Positions 22,645-34,800 of a DNA stretch of 64,000 bases are shown piece by piece; positions within the stretch are counted from its first letter, which is position 1, and each line of letters starts with the position of its first letter. Below the pieces are notes generated by a model. The model worked only from the letters and a program-made list of their open reading frames with translations, searched no databases and had not been told where the DNA came from. The DNA is from Sthenelais limicola (lineage: Eukaryota; Annelida; Polychaeta; Phyllodocida; Sigalionidae). The position numbers were made by a program, and so were the translations under genes. Location of the stretch: the NCBI GenBank assembly GCA_942159475.1, contig OW804097.1, positions 10,665,172-10,729,171 of the forward strand. Reading direction: 5' to 3'.

Positions 22645-22748
22645 AATAAAGAATAGAATAGAATAATCTTTTATTCATTAAGGGTTTACAGTTATTGTGA
22701 CGAACAGGTCGACCTAATCGTCACAATAACTGTAAACCCTTAATGAAT
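22645..22748 (-). mobile_element. Very short LINE 3' end with a perfect 31-bp inverted repeat
   Basis: On the minus strand the fragment ends in CCCTTAATGAATAAAAGATT and (ATTCT)n, a LINE-type tail. Its 5' side is a perfect inverted repeat, arms 22,673-22,703 and 22,718-22,748, with a 14-base loop containing AGGTCGACCT. It resembles the 5' foldback junctions of two larger LINE copies in the window. Confidence 0.6.
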
Positions 22749-23864
22749 TTGTCATTGTTTTGATGGAAAAAAAATAAAAAAAAAATTATAAAGATTTATG
22801 TATCATTTCCTCTGCTATCATAGTTTGCAGAGTTGTAGCGATTCCAATATGCTATATGAACATTTCCGTCTACCTCCGGGTAGTTCCTCCGGATTCCACC
22901 AGGATGTTCACTGCAACCCTTGACGATATTTGCAGTTTATATTATGCGATTTATTTATTATTAATTAATCATTCATATTATTTTATCCGGACTTTAACCA
23001 TGATGGTTATTACATATTTCTCTATTTATGCTTAAGTTTGTACTCATTTCATCATTATATTTATTTAGTTATTCCTGTTTGTATTGCAAACATAATGTTC
23101 TCTTGTGTTGAATATTGTTGATATATCTTATGTAACTGTTCATAAATCGGGTTGAGGAGCAAGGTCTTCAACCCATCACACAAGGAGGAATAAAGACAAT
23201 ATATGACAGAAGTATTTCACTCTTGATGTTTTCTCTCGGAGCTGCTTTTGAAACATAGAATATTTCAACCCTTGGTCCTTTGGAACTTTAATATAATCCG
23301 GCCACTATAGTTCATTTCCTCCCATCTCCTGCTATCGATATTCATAATATATTTATTCTCGCAGAAGTAAACCTATACCATCATGAAATATCATTATTCA
23401 ATATTGATTAATATTAAGCCGGAGCTGAAACACAGATGTGCAACGATGGCAACTCAGACATTGGAAAGAACATAGGCAAGAGTCACAACAGAGTATCTAA
23501 CTTTTCACAAGTTTTGATCGCGATGTGGCGACTGGTTCGGAATGATATGTATCATGTATGTTGACTTTATTGTGATCTAGAATATAATTTTCTCCTAAAT
23601 CTGTATACAAACATTAAAAATATACTTATACTTTATAATAGTATTATTTTCTTTACATGAAAGATATCACGTAAATTAGGAAATTGTAAGGAAATAAAAA
23701 TCTGTTTAGAAAAAAATATAATATTCTAGAGATGAAAATAAATATTCTAATGAGGCAATAATCTCAGACCACAAGTGAAAAAACATCCATTGGGACCACC
23801 ATATGTGATGTGTTGATATGTCTCTCGATCTCAAGGGGTAGAGCTAGGTTGAAGAGAGTGGTGT
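22749..23864. other. Stretch with no supported gene
   Basis: AT-rich sequence. A polyadenylation-like GGAATAAAGACAATAT lies near 23,190, but no coding frame precedes it. Confidence 0.45.
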
Positions 23865-24353
23865 TGAAGTATAACGTTGCTGGGTTATTAATAATAATAA
23901 CATGAAGTCAGTAGTCCTGTTTCTAGACTAGTAAGCAATCCTTTATTTCCATTATTTATACCACATATCATGTGACCTTAATGTCATTGCGCATGCGCGC
24001 TCATTATCCAATTAACATTCATATTCATTAATTGACCACAGGAGGTCACTGACCTTGGCCAATGGGAACCGTTGGCCAATGAGGATGAGGGTCCTGTGAT
24101 TGTTAGCCAATCACCTGTAATGACACCTGGGTTATACCATGTGTGATCTATGGGTGTGTCAGCATGTGATGTTCTACATGACTGGACACATGTGAGCATG
24201 GCTCCCCCCTGTGGCTAGGTTACATAACTACATACTTAATCATTCATCATATGATATTAATAATAAACAGATGTAATTATGAATTATGATATAATTATAC
24301 AGGATTACCTAATCTTACGTAATAACGAATATGAGCTATTTATAGTCGTGACA
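23865..24353 (-). mobile_element. Possible solo LTR, minus strand
   Basis: The 489-bp block starts TG and ends CA on either strand and is flanked by GTGT on both sides. On the minus strand it contains TATAAATAG near its start and AATAAAGG near its end. No internal retroviral-type genes are present. The short duplication and lack of a second copy keep confidence low. Confidence 0.35.
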
Positions 24354-24357
24354 GTGT

Positions 24358-25055
24358 TCTAGTAAAATTAGTAAAATATTTACATATGAATCCATGTAAC
24401 AAATTTTGGGAAAATGTATTAAATATATTCTTGCGTTTCGAAGGCCTTGGAGTATATTTAGTTACTTAACTAGTAATTACCCATTCAGAAACATTGCAAA
24501 CTTCTTTTTTTTCAAAATAAGAATATCAAACTTCAAATATAGAAAGACTTTTTAGGTGTCCTAGTGTTTACTATCATTGGAATCGGCTTGATCGCCCCTT
24601 TTCAAATATGTGATGTGTTTCAGGATAATGAGTCATAAGTCGCAAAATTGATATTTTTCAAAGTGATATATTTCCAAAATCTCTTTGTAGGAATGTTCTC
24701 ATTGTTGGTGTGACTAACGCTGGATGAAGTATGAATACATGTCACAAAATGCAAGACAGTGTATCAAATATTGTCATGCATTTATAGGGTCATCCCATAG
24801 AGTATATTTAACTACTTTAATTGTAATTGTTCACCCAAAAATATTGAAACTTTTTTTTCAGAAATAAAGATATCAAACTTAAAATATAGAAATACTAATT
24901 AGATGCCCTTAATGTTTATATTCATTGGAATCCCCTTGGTCTCATCTTTTCAAATATGATAATATCAAAAAATCCAATTTTTGCGACTTATGACTCATTT
25001 TCCTGAAACACATCACATATGATGATATCCCGGAATCCATTATGCACTCACTACT
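24358..25055 (+). mobile_element. Outer MITE-B copy, interrupted and truncated
   Basis: The body from about 24,358 to 24,609 breaks in TTTTCAAATAT and resumes at 25,017 with ATATGATGATAT, the expected continuation. Another MITE-B sits in the gap. Confidence 0.75.
24610..25016 (+). mobile_element. MITE-B copy nested in another MITE-B
   Basis: Full-length copy with GTGATGTGTTTCAGGATAAT and GAAACACATCAC ends. ATAT flanks it on both sides, and the empty site is known from uninterrupted MITE-B copies. Confidence 0.85.
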
Positions 25056-25132
25056 AAACAACTGGACGGCCAGCCCTGTGCTGCATCAATATACTAAACA
25101 ATGTGCTAAAGTTCTATAGACCTCTATAATAT

Positions 25133-25540
25133 GTGATATGTTCCAGGAAAATGAGTTACAAGTCGCAGAATTGATATTTTTCATTGTGTTTTTTCACAAG
25201 ACCTCTTTATTGGAATGTTTTGATTTTTCAGAGGTTTAGCACTTATGGTTGTATGAATTTATGTTCCAAATTTAAGGACATTGTATTAAATATATTCTTG
25301 AGTTTTGAAGGCCTTCCTATGGAGTATATTTACTTACTTTACTGGTTATTAGCCACCCAGAAATATTGCAAACCTTTTTTTTTCAAACATAATAATATCA
25401 AACTTAAAATATAGATATAGTTATTAGATATCCTGGTGTTTACCATCATTGGAATCGGCTTGATCTACTCTTTTCAAATAAGGTGATATGTCAAAATCCG
25501 TTTTTTGCGACTTATGACTCATTTTCCTAAAACACATCAC
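25133..25540 (+). mobile_element. MITE-B copy, full length
   Basis: Ends GTGATATGTTCCAGG and CCTAAAACACATCAC. The ATAT on its right is also the left flank of a MITE-A copy. Confidence 0.88.
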
Positions 25541-25544
25541 ATAT

Positions 25545-25778
25545 GGGTCAGATTTTCAGAAAATGTACAATTCGCAGCTGTACACATTCATGAAATTGTC
25601 CTAAATTAGGCTGAAAAAGAATAATTCCAAGTAAATCTGAGTATATTTTGTATCCCATCGATTTAAAGTATCAGTTCTGTTATGTTAAACTGTATTTTGA
25701 AGCTGATTTTTGTCTTAAATGTGGGTTATTTGTCAGAATTGGTGAAGGCTAATTGTACATTTTCTGAGAATCTGACCC
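25545..25778 (+). mobile_element. MITE-A copy, subfamily A, abutting MITE-B
   Basis: Flanked by ATAT on both sides. The sequence to its right is a further MITE-B right end. Confidence 0.9.
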
Positions 25779-25858
25779 ATATGATGATATCTCATAATCC
25801 ATTTTTTCGATTTTTTTTCTACTTGTGGCTCATTTTCCTGGAACACAATGTTACAAAT
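25779..25858 (+). mobile_element. MITE-B right-end fragment
   Basis: GATGATATCTCATAATCC through CTCATTTTCCTGGAACACAA is the last 70 bp or so of the MITE-B consensus. Its left part is missing. Confidence 0.65.
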
Positions 25859-26093
25859 GGGTCATATTTTCAGAAAATGTACAATTCAATTTCGCCAATC
25901 TTCTCAAATAGCCCAAATTTCAGATGAAAATAAAGTTCAAAATACAGTTTAACCTAACCAAACAGATTGCTAGAAACAATCCAATGCCGAATATACTCGA
26001 ATTTACCTAGTATTGACCAAATTGCAGCCTAATTTCGCCTAATTTACTAAATCTGTACAGCTGCCAATTGTACATTTTCTGAAAATCTGACCC
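25859..26093 (-). mobile_element. MITE-A copy, subfamily B, with AAAT target duplication
   Basis: Intact 235-bp copy flanked by AAAT on both sides. Confidence 0.9.
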
Positions 26094-26339
26094 AAATACT
26101 CCCACTCCATTTCAGCCAAACCCCAAAATGAAACAACAACACAATGAAACAGCACCAAATGCGTAGACAATCTTTATTCACATTTCCTCATCAAGAAGAG
26201 AAATACAAGCAAAATCTGATATCAATATTGATCACAAGTCCCCGAGACAAAAATACAATTGATACACTTCCCCACCCTCCCCAACTCCCCCCAACCCATA
26301 CGCACCCCAACCCTCACACAGCATTGGTGAGGGTTTATA

Positions 26340-26928
26340 GGGGAGTTGCATAGCCACTGTTTTGAATCTTGATTCGCATGGAATTATGGGACTAACGGTA
26401 CAGTCTAAAATCTAAAGAAAGCATAATGATCAGCACGGAGTATTTACCTATGCTCTAATGTCCAATGTATCCAATGTGTTATACATGTTTCCATAACACA
26501 TGTCCTCATCTTTCCCATGATGCATTTGGTTTTCATAGATCATATATATAGAAGCTCTGATATTCGTGAAAACATTCTTGCAACTTTTAATAAAAATGTT
26601 ACCAAATATGTGTATGGTAGAGTTTATCGGAATCCAACCTATGGATGCACTGTAATATAGACATGCTGGGTCAGATTTTCAGAAAATGTACAATTCGCCT
26701 TCACCAATCCGCTCAAATAGCCCACATTGAAGACAAAAATGAGCTTCAAAATGTAGTTTAACATAACAGAACTGATACTTTAAATCAATGCGATACCGAA
26801 TATACTCAGATATACCCGGTATTTTTCATTTCTCAGCCTAATTTAAGAGAGTTTTCTAAATGTGTAGAGCTGCCAATTGTACAATTTCTTAAAATCTGAC
26901 CCATGTGCAGTGGCACATGCAACTCCCC
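26340..26928 (+). mobile_element. MITE-C copy containing a nested MITE-A
   Basis: TA-flanked ends. The family sequence is broken after AGACATGC and resumes with TGTGCAGTGGCACATGCA after a complete MITE-A. Confidence 0.88.
26668..26902 (-). mobile_element. MITE-A copy, subfamily A, nested in MITE-C
   Basis: Full-length, inverted copy. The host MITE-C shows the pre-insertion sequence, so this event is younger than that MITE-C. Confidence 0.9.
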
Positions 26929-27117
26929 TATTCATACACTCCCCCCTCCCCCCAACACACCCCAACCCTCACACAACTTCACAAACACACACCGACTGGT
27001 ACTGTCCATGAAATCCTCACTATAAAAATTATGTATTCACAAATCCAGAGTAGTAGAAAGTTCTGCCACAACAGAGGCATACTCTTAAAAATATCAGCCA
27101 GCATTTCTTACATATAT

Positions 27118-27352
27118 GGGTCAGATTTTCAGAAAATGTACAATTGGCAGATCTATATATTTAGCCAATTCTGCTAAATTAAGACTGAAAAATTGTCAAA
27201 ACTAGGTATATCTGGTATATTTGGTATTGAGTTGATTTAAAGGATGGGTTTGGTTGTGTTAAACTGAATTTTAAACATCATTATTGTCTTAGATTTGTGT
27301 TATTTGAAAGGATTGCTGAAGACAAATTGTACATTTTCAAAAAATCTGACCC
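27118..27352 (+). mobile_element. MITE-A copy, diverged subfamily A
   Basis: Ends are intact and flanked by ATAT. The interior has GTTGTGTTAAACTGAATTTT in place of the usual subfamily A centre. Confidence 0.85.
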
Positions 27353-27388
27353 ATATGTACACCAATAGCTTGGCATTCGTCATAAAAT

Positions 27389-27730
27389 GTGATTTGTTAC
27401 AGAGAAATGAGTCATAATTCGCAAGATTTAGCGCCTTTAGTCATATAAATATACTTACTAAATTTCAGGACAATGTATTAAATATATCCATGCATTTCGA
27501 AGCCCTTCTATAGAGTTTATTTAGATACTTTACTAGTAAATGTCCACCACGAAATATTGCACATATTTTTGTCAAAGCTTAAAAAATCAAACTTGAATTA
27601 CTGAAATTCAATCTTATTAGATGTCCTAATGTTTACTATCATTGGAATCCACTTGATCTCATCTTTTCAGACCTATAATATCTCAAAAACGATTTTTGCG
27701 AATTGTGACTCATTTCCCAGGAACACATCA
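27389..27730 (+). mobile_element. MITE-B copy with internal loss
   Basis: It begins GTGATTTGTTACAG and ends CCAGGAACACATCATG. It lacks part of the left third. Confidence 0.75.
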
Positions 27731-27737
27731 TGAATGT

Positions 27738-27961
27738 GGATGAAGGTACCAGAAAATGTACAATTCACTTTGACCAAATAATCCAGATTTCAGACGAAAA
27801 AAAAGTTCAAAATACAGTTCAACCTAACGAAAGAGATCAAGAATCAATGCAATGCCAAATATATTCGAATTTACCTAGTATTGACCAAATTGCAGCCTAA
27901 TTTAGCAGAATTTACTAAATGTGTAGAGCTGCCAATTGTACATTTTCTGAAAATCTGACCC
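27738..27961 (-). mobile_element. MITE-A copy, subfamily B, beside the transporter stop codon
   Basis: It ends CTGACCC at 27,961, only 33 bp downstream of the transporter stop codon in the gene's direction. The 3' UTR probably runs into or ends within it. Confidence 0.85.
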
Positions 27962-27994
27962 ATGTACTGTATTATATGTAGACTAATCAACCAA

Positions 27995-28872
27995 TTAAAC
28001 TGGAGTGGTCCTTTGATTATTGGCCAGCCATAAATTGCCCTCTCCCTCCAGGGGGCGTGGCATGATCTCCACCTTCTCCACCACAGAGTCACCTGGTGGT
28101 AGTAGATCAACATCTCGCACCACATGACTCTTATTGTTATGATTATTTCTATCATGGTTATTACTTATGGAGGGATCCGAACGCGACCTGATAACATCAC
28201 ATCCGGTTTTGGGTAGACCGCCGAGTGCGCGTCTGTTTGGCCCGCGTGTGATAATGGCTTCCAGTTTAATGTCTGTAATGTCCGCCCGACCTGATATATT
28301 CCCAGCTTCCCGCGGGTTGATATACTCCTTCACAATCTGCAGGCGTATATCGGGCAGGTCTATGTTCCGCAGCTGACTATAACTCTTCAGCATAGTCTGG
28401 CTCTGTATTAAGAACTCAGCCACCTTGTCTGTTGGAGACATGGGACTCATGGCTTCTATGTCTGACCACCTTTCCTCCTCTGATATGTTACTTAAGTGCT
28501 TGATATTGGAATAAAGCTGGATCCTGCCGAGTCTGTCTCGGAACTGGCCCGAGTTCCTATGATGGGTTTTGTTCCTTCGCGGAGGGCAAGGCGGGGGGCG
28601 GATATAACCCCCGGATGTGTTTAAACACCCGAAGCCACCGCCACCATTGATTTCCTTGGTGGAGAGTCTCTCTGATATATCCATGCCATAGAACATCTTG
28701 TCTTCCTCAGACATCTTGGCGTTGAGGTGGGCGCCCTGGATGACGAGGTGGTTAGAGCTGTGGTTGGCGGCCCAGGGCATGAGAAGTAGGATCAGGCTGC
28801 CCAGCACCATGAAGGAACCAGCCAGCAGGAAGCCACTCTTGGCAGGCACAATCTGAGACGCCTCCAGGTAAA
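27995..28872 (-). CDS. Transporter terminal exon: helix 12 and cytoplasmic tail
   Basis: The acceptor TGTTTCAG precedes 28,872. The first two bases complete a Phe codon begun in the previous exon. The frame opens FYLEASQIVPAKSGFLLAG, forms helix 12 (GSFMVLGSLILLLMPW) and ends at TAA (27,995-27,997). The tail of about 250 residues is polar with many Ser, Asn, Arg and Pro and no membrane segment, and is long for this family. Confidence 0.85.
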
Positions 28873-31800
28873 CTGAAACAAAACACACAGCATTATTTAC
28901 ATCATTAAGTGTAAACAAAACACACAGCTTGCATTATTTACAGGGTCAAGTCGCCAGAAAATGTACAATTCATCTTCACCAATCCTCTCAAATAACCCAA
29001 ATTTCAGACGAAAATAAAGTTCATAATACAGTTCAACCTAACCACACAGATTGCTAGAATCAATGCAATGCCAAATATACTCGTATTTACCTAGTATTGG
29101 CCAAATTGCCGCCGAATTTAGCCGAATTTATTTACATCATTAAGTGTAAACACCTGATATCAGTCATACTACAGGACTAAAACCCATGATACATACCGTA
29201 TTTCCCCGTTCATTAACCGGACCCCGTTTATAAGCCTGTCCCGTTTATAAGCCGGGGGGTAACCACATTCTTATGGTAAGATACATACTATAATCCTTAC
29301 CCCGAATATAAGCCCGCCCTGAGTATAAGCCTCGTCTATCACCATTTGAAATTGATATGTGATCCGTTTCAGGGAAATGAGTCATAATTCGCAAAATATG
29401 GATTTTGCGATATCACCATATTTGAAAGGAGGAGATCAAGGTGATTCCAATGATAGTAAACACTAGGGTACCTAACATGTATTTCTATACTTTAAGTTTA
29501 ATATTTTTATTTTGAAAAAAAAGTTTGCAATGTTTCTGGATGGATAATTACCAGTAAAGTAACTAAATATACTCCATAAGAATGCCTTCAAAACCCAATG
29601 ATATATCTAATACAATGTCCCGAAATTTGGTACATGGATTCATATGACTATAACTGCTAAACTCCCTGAAAATCAGTACATTTCAATAAAGAAATCTTGT
29701 GGAAAAAACACTTTGAAAAATATCCATTTTGCGACTTATGACTCATTTTCCTGGAACACATCACATATAAGCCCGGGCTTATGAACGGGGAAATAGGGCA
29801 CACTGGTTTGTTGCAACAAATCCCCACACAAAAGCAAGATCTTTCATATTATCAACCTACTATCAAAATACAGTTTAATATCATCCAACAGAGGTTTTAA
29901 TAAAACAATATTCAGATATAGCAAGTATTTGTCTTTTTTTTTATTCTTAATAACTTATCTTATTAAAACATTATAGGCTATATATGAGATTTCTTGCCAT
30001 TGGTTATGAGTATTTTGTAGATACTGGTTATTTTATGATTTATTAAACCGTCATATGTGATGTGTTTCAGGAAAATGAGTCATAAGTCGCAAAATGGATA
30101 TTTTTCAATGTGATTTATTTATAAAATATCTTTGTTGGAATATTCTAATGTCTGGGGTGCTTAATGCCACTAGTAACATTAATACGTGTACAAAATTTCA
30201 AGGTCATGTGATAAATGTATCTATGCATTTCTAAGGTCACCTTAGTAGGTACTTTATTAGTAATTATCCACCCAAAAATCTGATTTTTTTTTTTCAAAAA
30301 TAAATTTAATCAAGATTAAATATAGAAACACTATTATGATGTCCTAGTGTTTACTACCATTAGAATCGGCTTGATCTCCTCTTTTTAAATAGGATGATAT
30401 CTCAAAATCCATATTTTGCGACTTATGACTCATTTTCCTGAAACACATCACATATTAGAACTATACTGTCTGTGGGTAATTTTCTATAATAAAGCTGTTG
30501 GTGTACTGCTGTACTGAGCCTCTACTGACAATAGGGCATTTGCATATGCCACTGCGCATGTCTGTTAAAGTGCATGCTGGGATGGGATTCTTTTGAAATC
30601 TGACATACAAATATTTGGCAACATTTCTGTCGAAAGATTGTTTTCACCAATATCATAGCTTGTATAAATGTGATGTGTTTCAGGAAAATGAGTCATAAGT
30701 CACACAAAACAGATTTTGAGATACCATTATATCTGAAAAGATGAGATCAAGTTGATTCCAATGGTAGTAAACAGTCTAATAATCTAATAAGTATTTCTAG
30801 ATTTTAAGTTTGATATTTTCGTTTTTGAAAAAAATAAATTCCAATATTTCTTGGGTCAATAAACAGTAAAGTAACTAAATGTAGTCCATGTGAGGACGTG
30901 TAAAACTAAAGGATATATTACATAGACTGTCCTGGAATTTGATACATTAACTGATATAGCTATACGTAATAGACTCCTAAAACATCAGAACATTCCAATA
31001 GTGTGATCTTGTGAAAAAAACACTTTGAAAAATATCAATTTTGCGACTTATGACTCATTTTCCTAAAACACATCACAAATGATCTATGAGAACTGAATGC
31101 ACAATAGGAATGGTGGGGCCTAGTGTTATGAAAACATGTATAACACATGGATATTGAGATTAGAACATTGATAAATATACCATACTGAACATGGCATGTT
31201 TACTATAGATTTTACACTGTACCATGAATCCATGAGTACCAATAATTCCAAGTGAATCAAGATTCAAAATGGCGGCTATGCAAATACCCTATTGAATTAA
31301 AAGCATACTTACAAGAGATAGGAGCACCGATGAGAGTAGGTATGGATTGAGCCAGGCTTATATAACCCCAGGAAGTGACCGACAGTTTCACCGTAGTTAG
31401 CTCGCATAAATACACCTTTAGACTATACATATAGCCCCCATAGAGCAGCCCATACGTCCACACATACAGTGCATACCCATGGAAGCCATGTACCAGAGGC
31501 AGTAGCAAGGTGGTGAAGCCACAACCGAAGCCAGTGAGTTGGCAGAGGTATTGCCTGGTTATCATACACCTCAGGCTGGAGCGGATCACAATGAGTCCTA
31601 TAAGTACTGTACCCAGGGCAAGGGCAAGGCCGAAGAATACCATTAGAAGGCTCACCTCACCCTGGGCTACTGCCACCCTCGCGTTCAGTCCCTGCAAGTA
31701 GAATAAATCATTAGCTTTAGGCATATGGGTCCGGTTTTCAGAAAATGTACGATTCCTCTTCACCAAGCCTCCCAAATAACCTAAATTTAAGACGGAAATG

Positions 31801-34800
31801 AGCTTCAACATATAATTCAACCTAAACAGAACTGATACTTTAAAACGACATAAGTTTCACAAAATGTATCAGTGAAAGTAAATGTATCAGTGAAAGAACT
31901 GTGAGGGCACAGAAAGAATAATATCCTTTTTCCTATTTGATTTAATCTGTTATAAAAGAAATAAAAACATTTATATATATATATACCAATACAATACAAT
32001 TACTGAGCTAAATAACAATGGACGGGGTACATGGGTCATATTTTCAGAAAATGTACAATTCGCCTTCACCAATCCTCTCAAATAAACCCACATTTAAGCC
32101 AAAAACAGCTTCAAAATGCAGTTTAACATAACAGAACTGATACTTTGAATCAATGCGATGTCGAATATACTCAAATATACCTGGTATTCATCATTTTTCA
32201 GCCTAATTTAGCAGAATTTACTAAATGTGTAGATCTGCCAATTGTACATTTTCTGAAAATCTGATCCATTAGCTTCAGGCATATGGGTCATATCGTCAGA
32301 AAATATACAATTCCTCTTCACCAAGCCTCTCAAATAACCCCCATCTAAGACGGAAATGAACTTAAAAATACAGTTTAACCTAACAGAACTGATTCTTTAA
32401 AACAACACTGTACCAAATATACTCAGATATTCAAGGCATTTAGCATTTCTCAGCCTAATCCAGCAAGAGTTACTTAATGTGGAAAGCTGCCAATTGTACA
32501 TTTTCTAACGATTTGACCCATATATGTGATGTGTTATATAGAGATGTTACAAAATTATATTTTCCAAAATGATTTATATTTAGGGGATGAAGTACTTTAA
32601 GCCATATAAATAGAGAAAATGGAATGAACTGCAAGTAATCGAAAAGTAATCATTGGATGAGATTCGTCCGTGTATGCACAATGCCGTAGGCAGAGTGCGA
32701 AAGCTGACAAATCAAGTCCAATACATTGTTGATAACTGGTGGCTCATTCCAATGTATATTTATTCTCATCGCTGGTCGTCGTTGGCTATTGCCGAAGCCA
32801 TAGCAATGGCAAGTCAATGCAAAGACGATGCAATAAATTTCACAAAAATCTTATCGACTACCTGATCACCAACGCATCGCCAACAAACTTGTCGACAGCA
32901 CGCCGGACCACTTTATTCAGAATTTGTATACAGTAAATTCATTCGTAGGGTGACAGGTGAATATATGGGTCAGACTTTCAGAAAATGTACAATTGGCAGC
33001 TGTATACATTTAGTAAATTCTGCTAAATTAGGCTGCAATTTGGTCAATACTAGGTAAATTCGAGTATATCCAGCATTGCATTGATTCTAGCAATCTGTTT
33101 GGTTAGGTTGAACTGTATTTTGAACTTTATTTTCGTCTGAAATTTGGGTTGTTCGAGAAGATTGGCGAAGTTGAATTGTACATTTTCTGAAAATCTGACC
33201 CACATAGCCAATGTCATCTACAACGTACAGTTAGCAAGTTATGAACAAAATTGTCATGTACAAATGAGGATTATGAGCTCACGGGTGATATTTCAATAGC
33301 GAAAAAGCCATGGTGTCCGCCCACTGCTGTGCTTTATCGGTAATAGGAATGCGTATATGGGCCAGATTTTCAGAAAATGTACAATTGGCAGCTCTACACA
33401 TTTAGGAAATTGTGCTAAATTAGGCTGAAAAATGAAGAATACCGGGTATATCTGAGTACATTTGGTAACGCATTGATTTAAAATATCAGTTTTGCTATGT
33501 TAAACTGTATTAAAAAAACTCACTTTTGTCTTAAATGTGGGTTATTTGAGAGGATCGGCGAAGGCAAATTGTACATTTTCTGAAGATCTGACCCATATGA
33601 GTCGTGGGTAATAGGGATCTATGTTTATTATCACAAGTCTGCAAGGCTGTTTTTAGGGAGAGATTCATGTTCTAATTGCACATTTAATAATAGAATGGCT
33701 GATGAAGAACCCCCCAGTCGCTGTTGGTCCCAAGTAACCAGCAGGGTCAGATTTACAGAAAATGTACAATTAGCAGTTGTATATATATTTGGTTAAATTC
33801 TGTTAAATTTGGCTCTGCAATTTGATCAGAACTAGGTAAATCCGAGTATATATTTGACATTGCATTGATTCTGTCATTCTGTTAAACTGTATTTTGAACA
33901 TTATTTTCGTCTGAAATTTGGGTTACTTAAGAGGATTGGTGAAAGTGAATTGTGCATTTTCTGTTGCCTGGTTACTTCACCAAGCAAGCAGAACACATTT
34001 AACCAATATCCACTCATATTACCGTGTCAGTTTGAGCGAAATATTAGCTTTCCATATAAATGACAATGAGTATATATGTGGTATCTATTTCAGCGAAGAA
34101 GACATATAATTAAGCACGTGTCTCATACTCTCCACAGACACACCCTGGCAATAGGGGAGTTTCGGGAATGCACTTCTAAAATATCCAGAATAGTAAACCG
34201 CGCAAGTGATTATTATTTTAGTAGTTTGGTTATATTTTGGTTATATTTTTCAAGATCTGTACGCCTATTATTGTTTTTATATTTTATATTTAGCTGAATA
34301 ATTAAAGAATCGTTGCAAAAACGGCCTTCACAGCCGGGAGTTTCCCGGCTACTAAACTAAACATTCAAAACCAGACCAAGAGTTGTCAGGCATTTTGCCT
34401 GGCTAGATCTGCTGTCGATCTTATGATTCCTCATAAGATGACAGCAGATATTTAGATTTTAGGATTCAATTCTGTATTTCGTTACCTTTTTAATGGAATA
34501 AATGATAATCCCGGATTTTCTACCTTTGTTTTTCTGATTGGAGGGCTTCCCCGACCTGCCGCTATATATGACGCCATTGTCCCCATAGTCACGTGACCGA
34601 TTCGCATGATCTGATTGGCTTAGAGTCGTAGTGGCTCTTTCTTCCATCTATTTTGTTATGGCGGCCATTGTTGACAGCCCTCGATTCGAATACGCGGTTA
34701 GCGATAACTTTTTAATCATTCAGTAAATGATACATGTTCCCATTTGAACTTGGCTCCCCTTGGCCCAGTCTAGCTTCTGGGGTCGGTTAGAAAGTTCCAG

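Noticed and set aside
32653..32936. Possible exon with MDEIRPCMHNAVGRVRKLTN
   Set aside because: No matching splice sites or phase, no hydrophobic segment and overlapping frames of equal quality.
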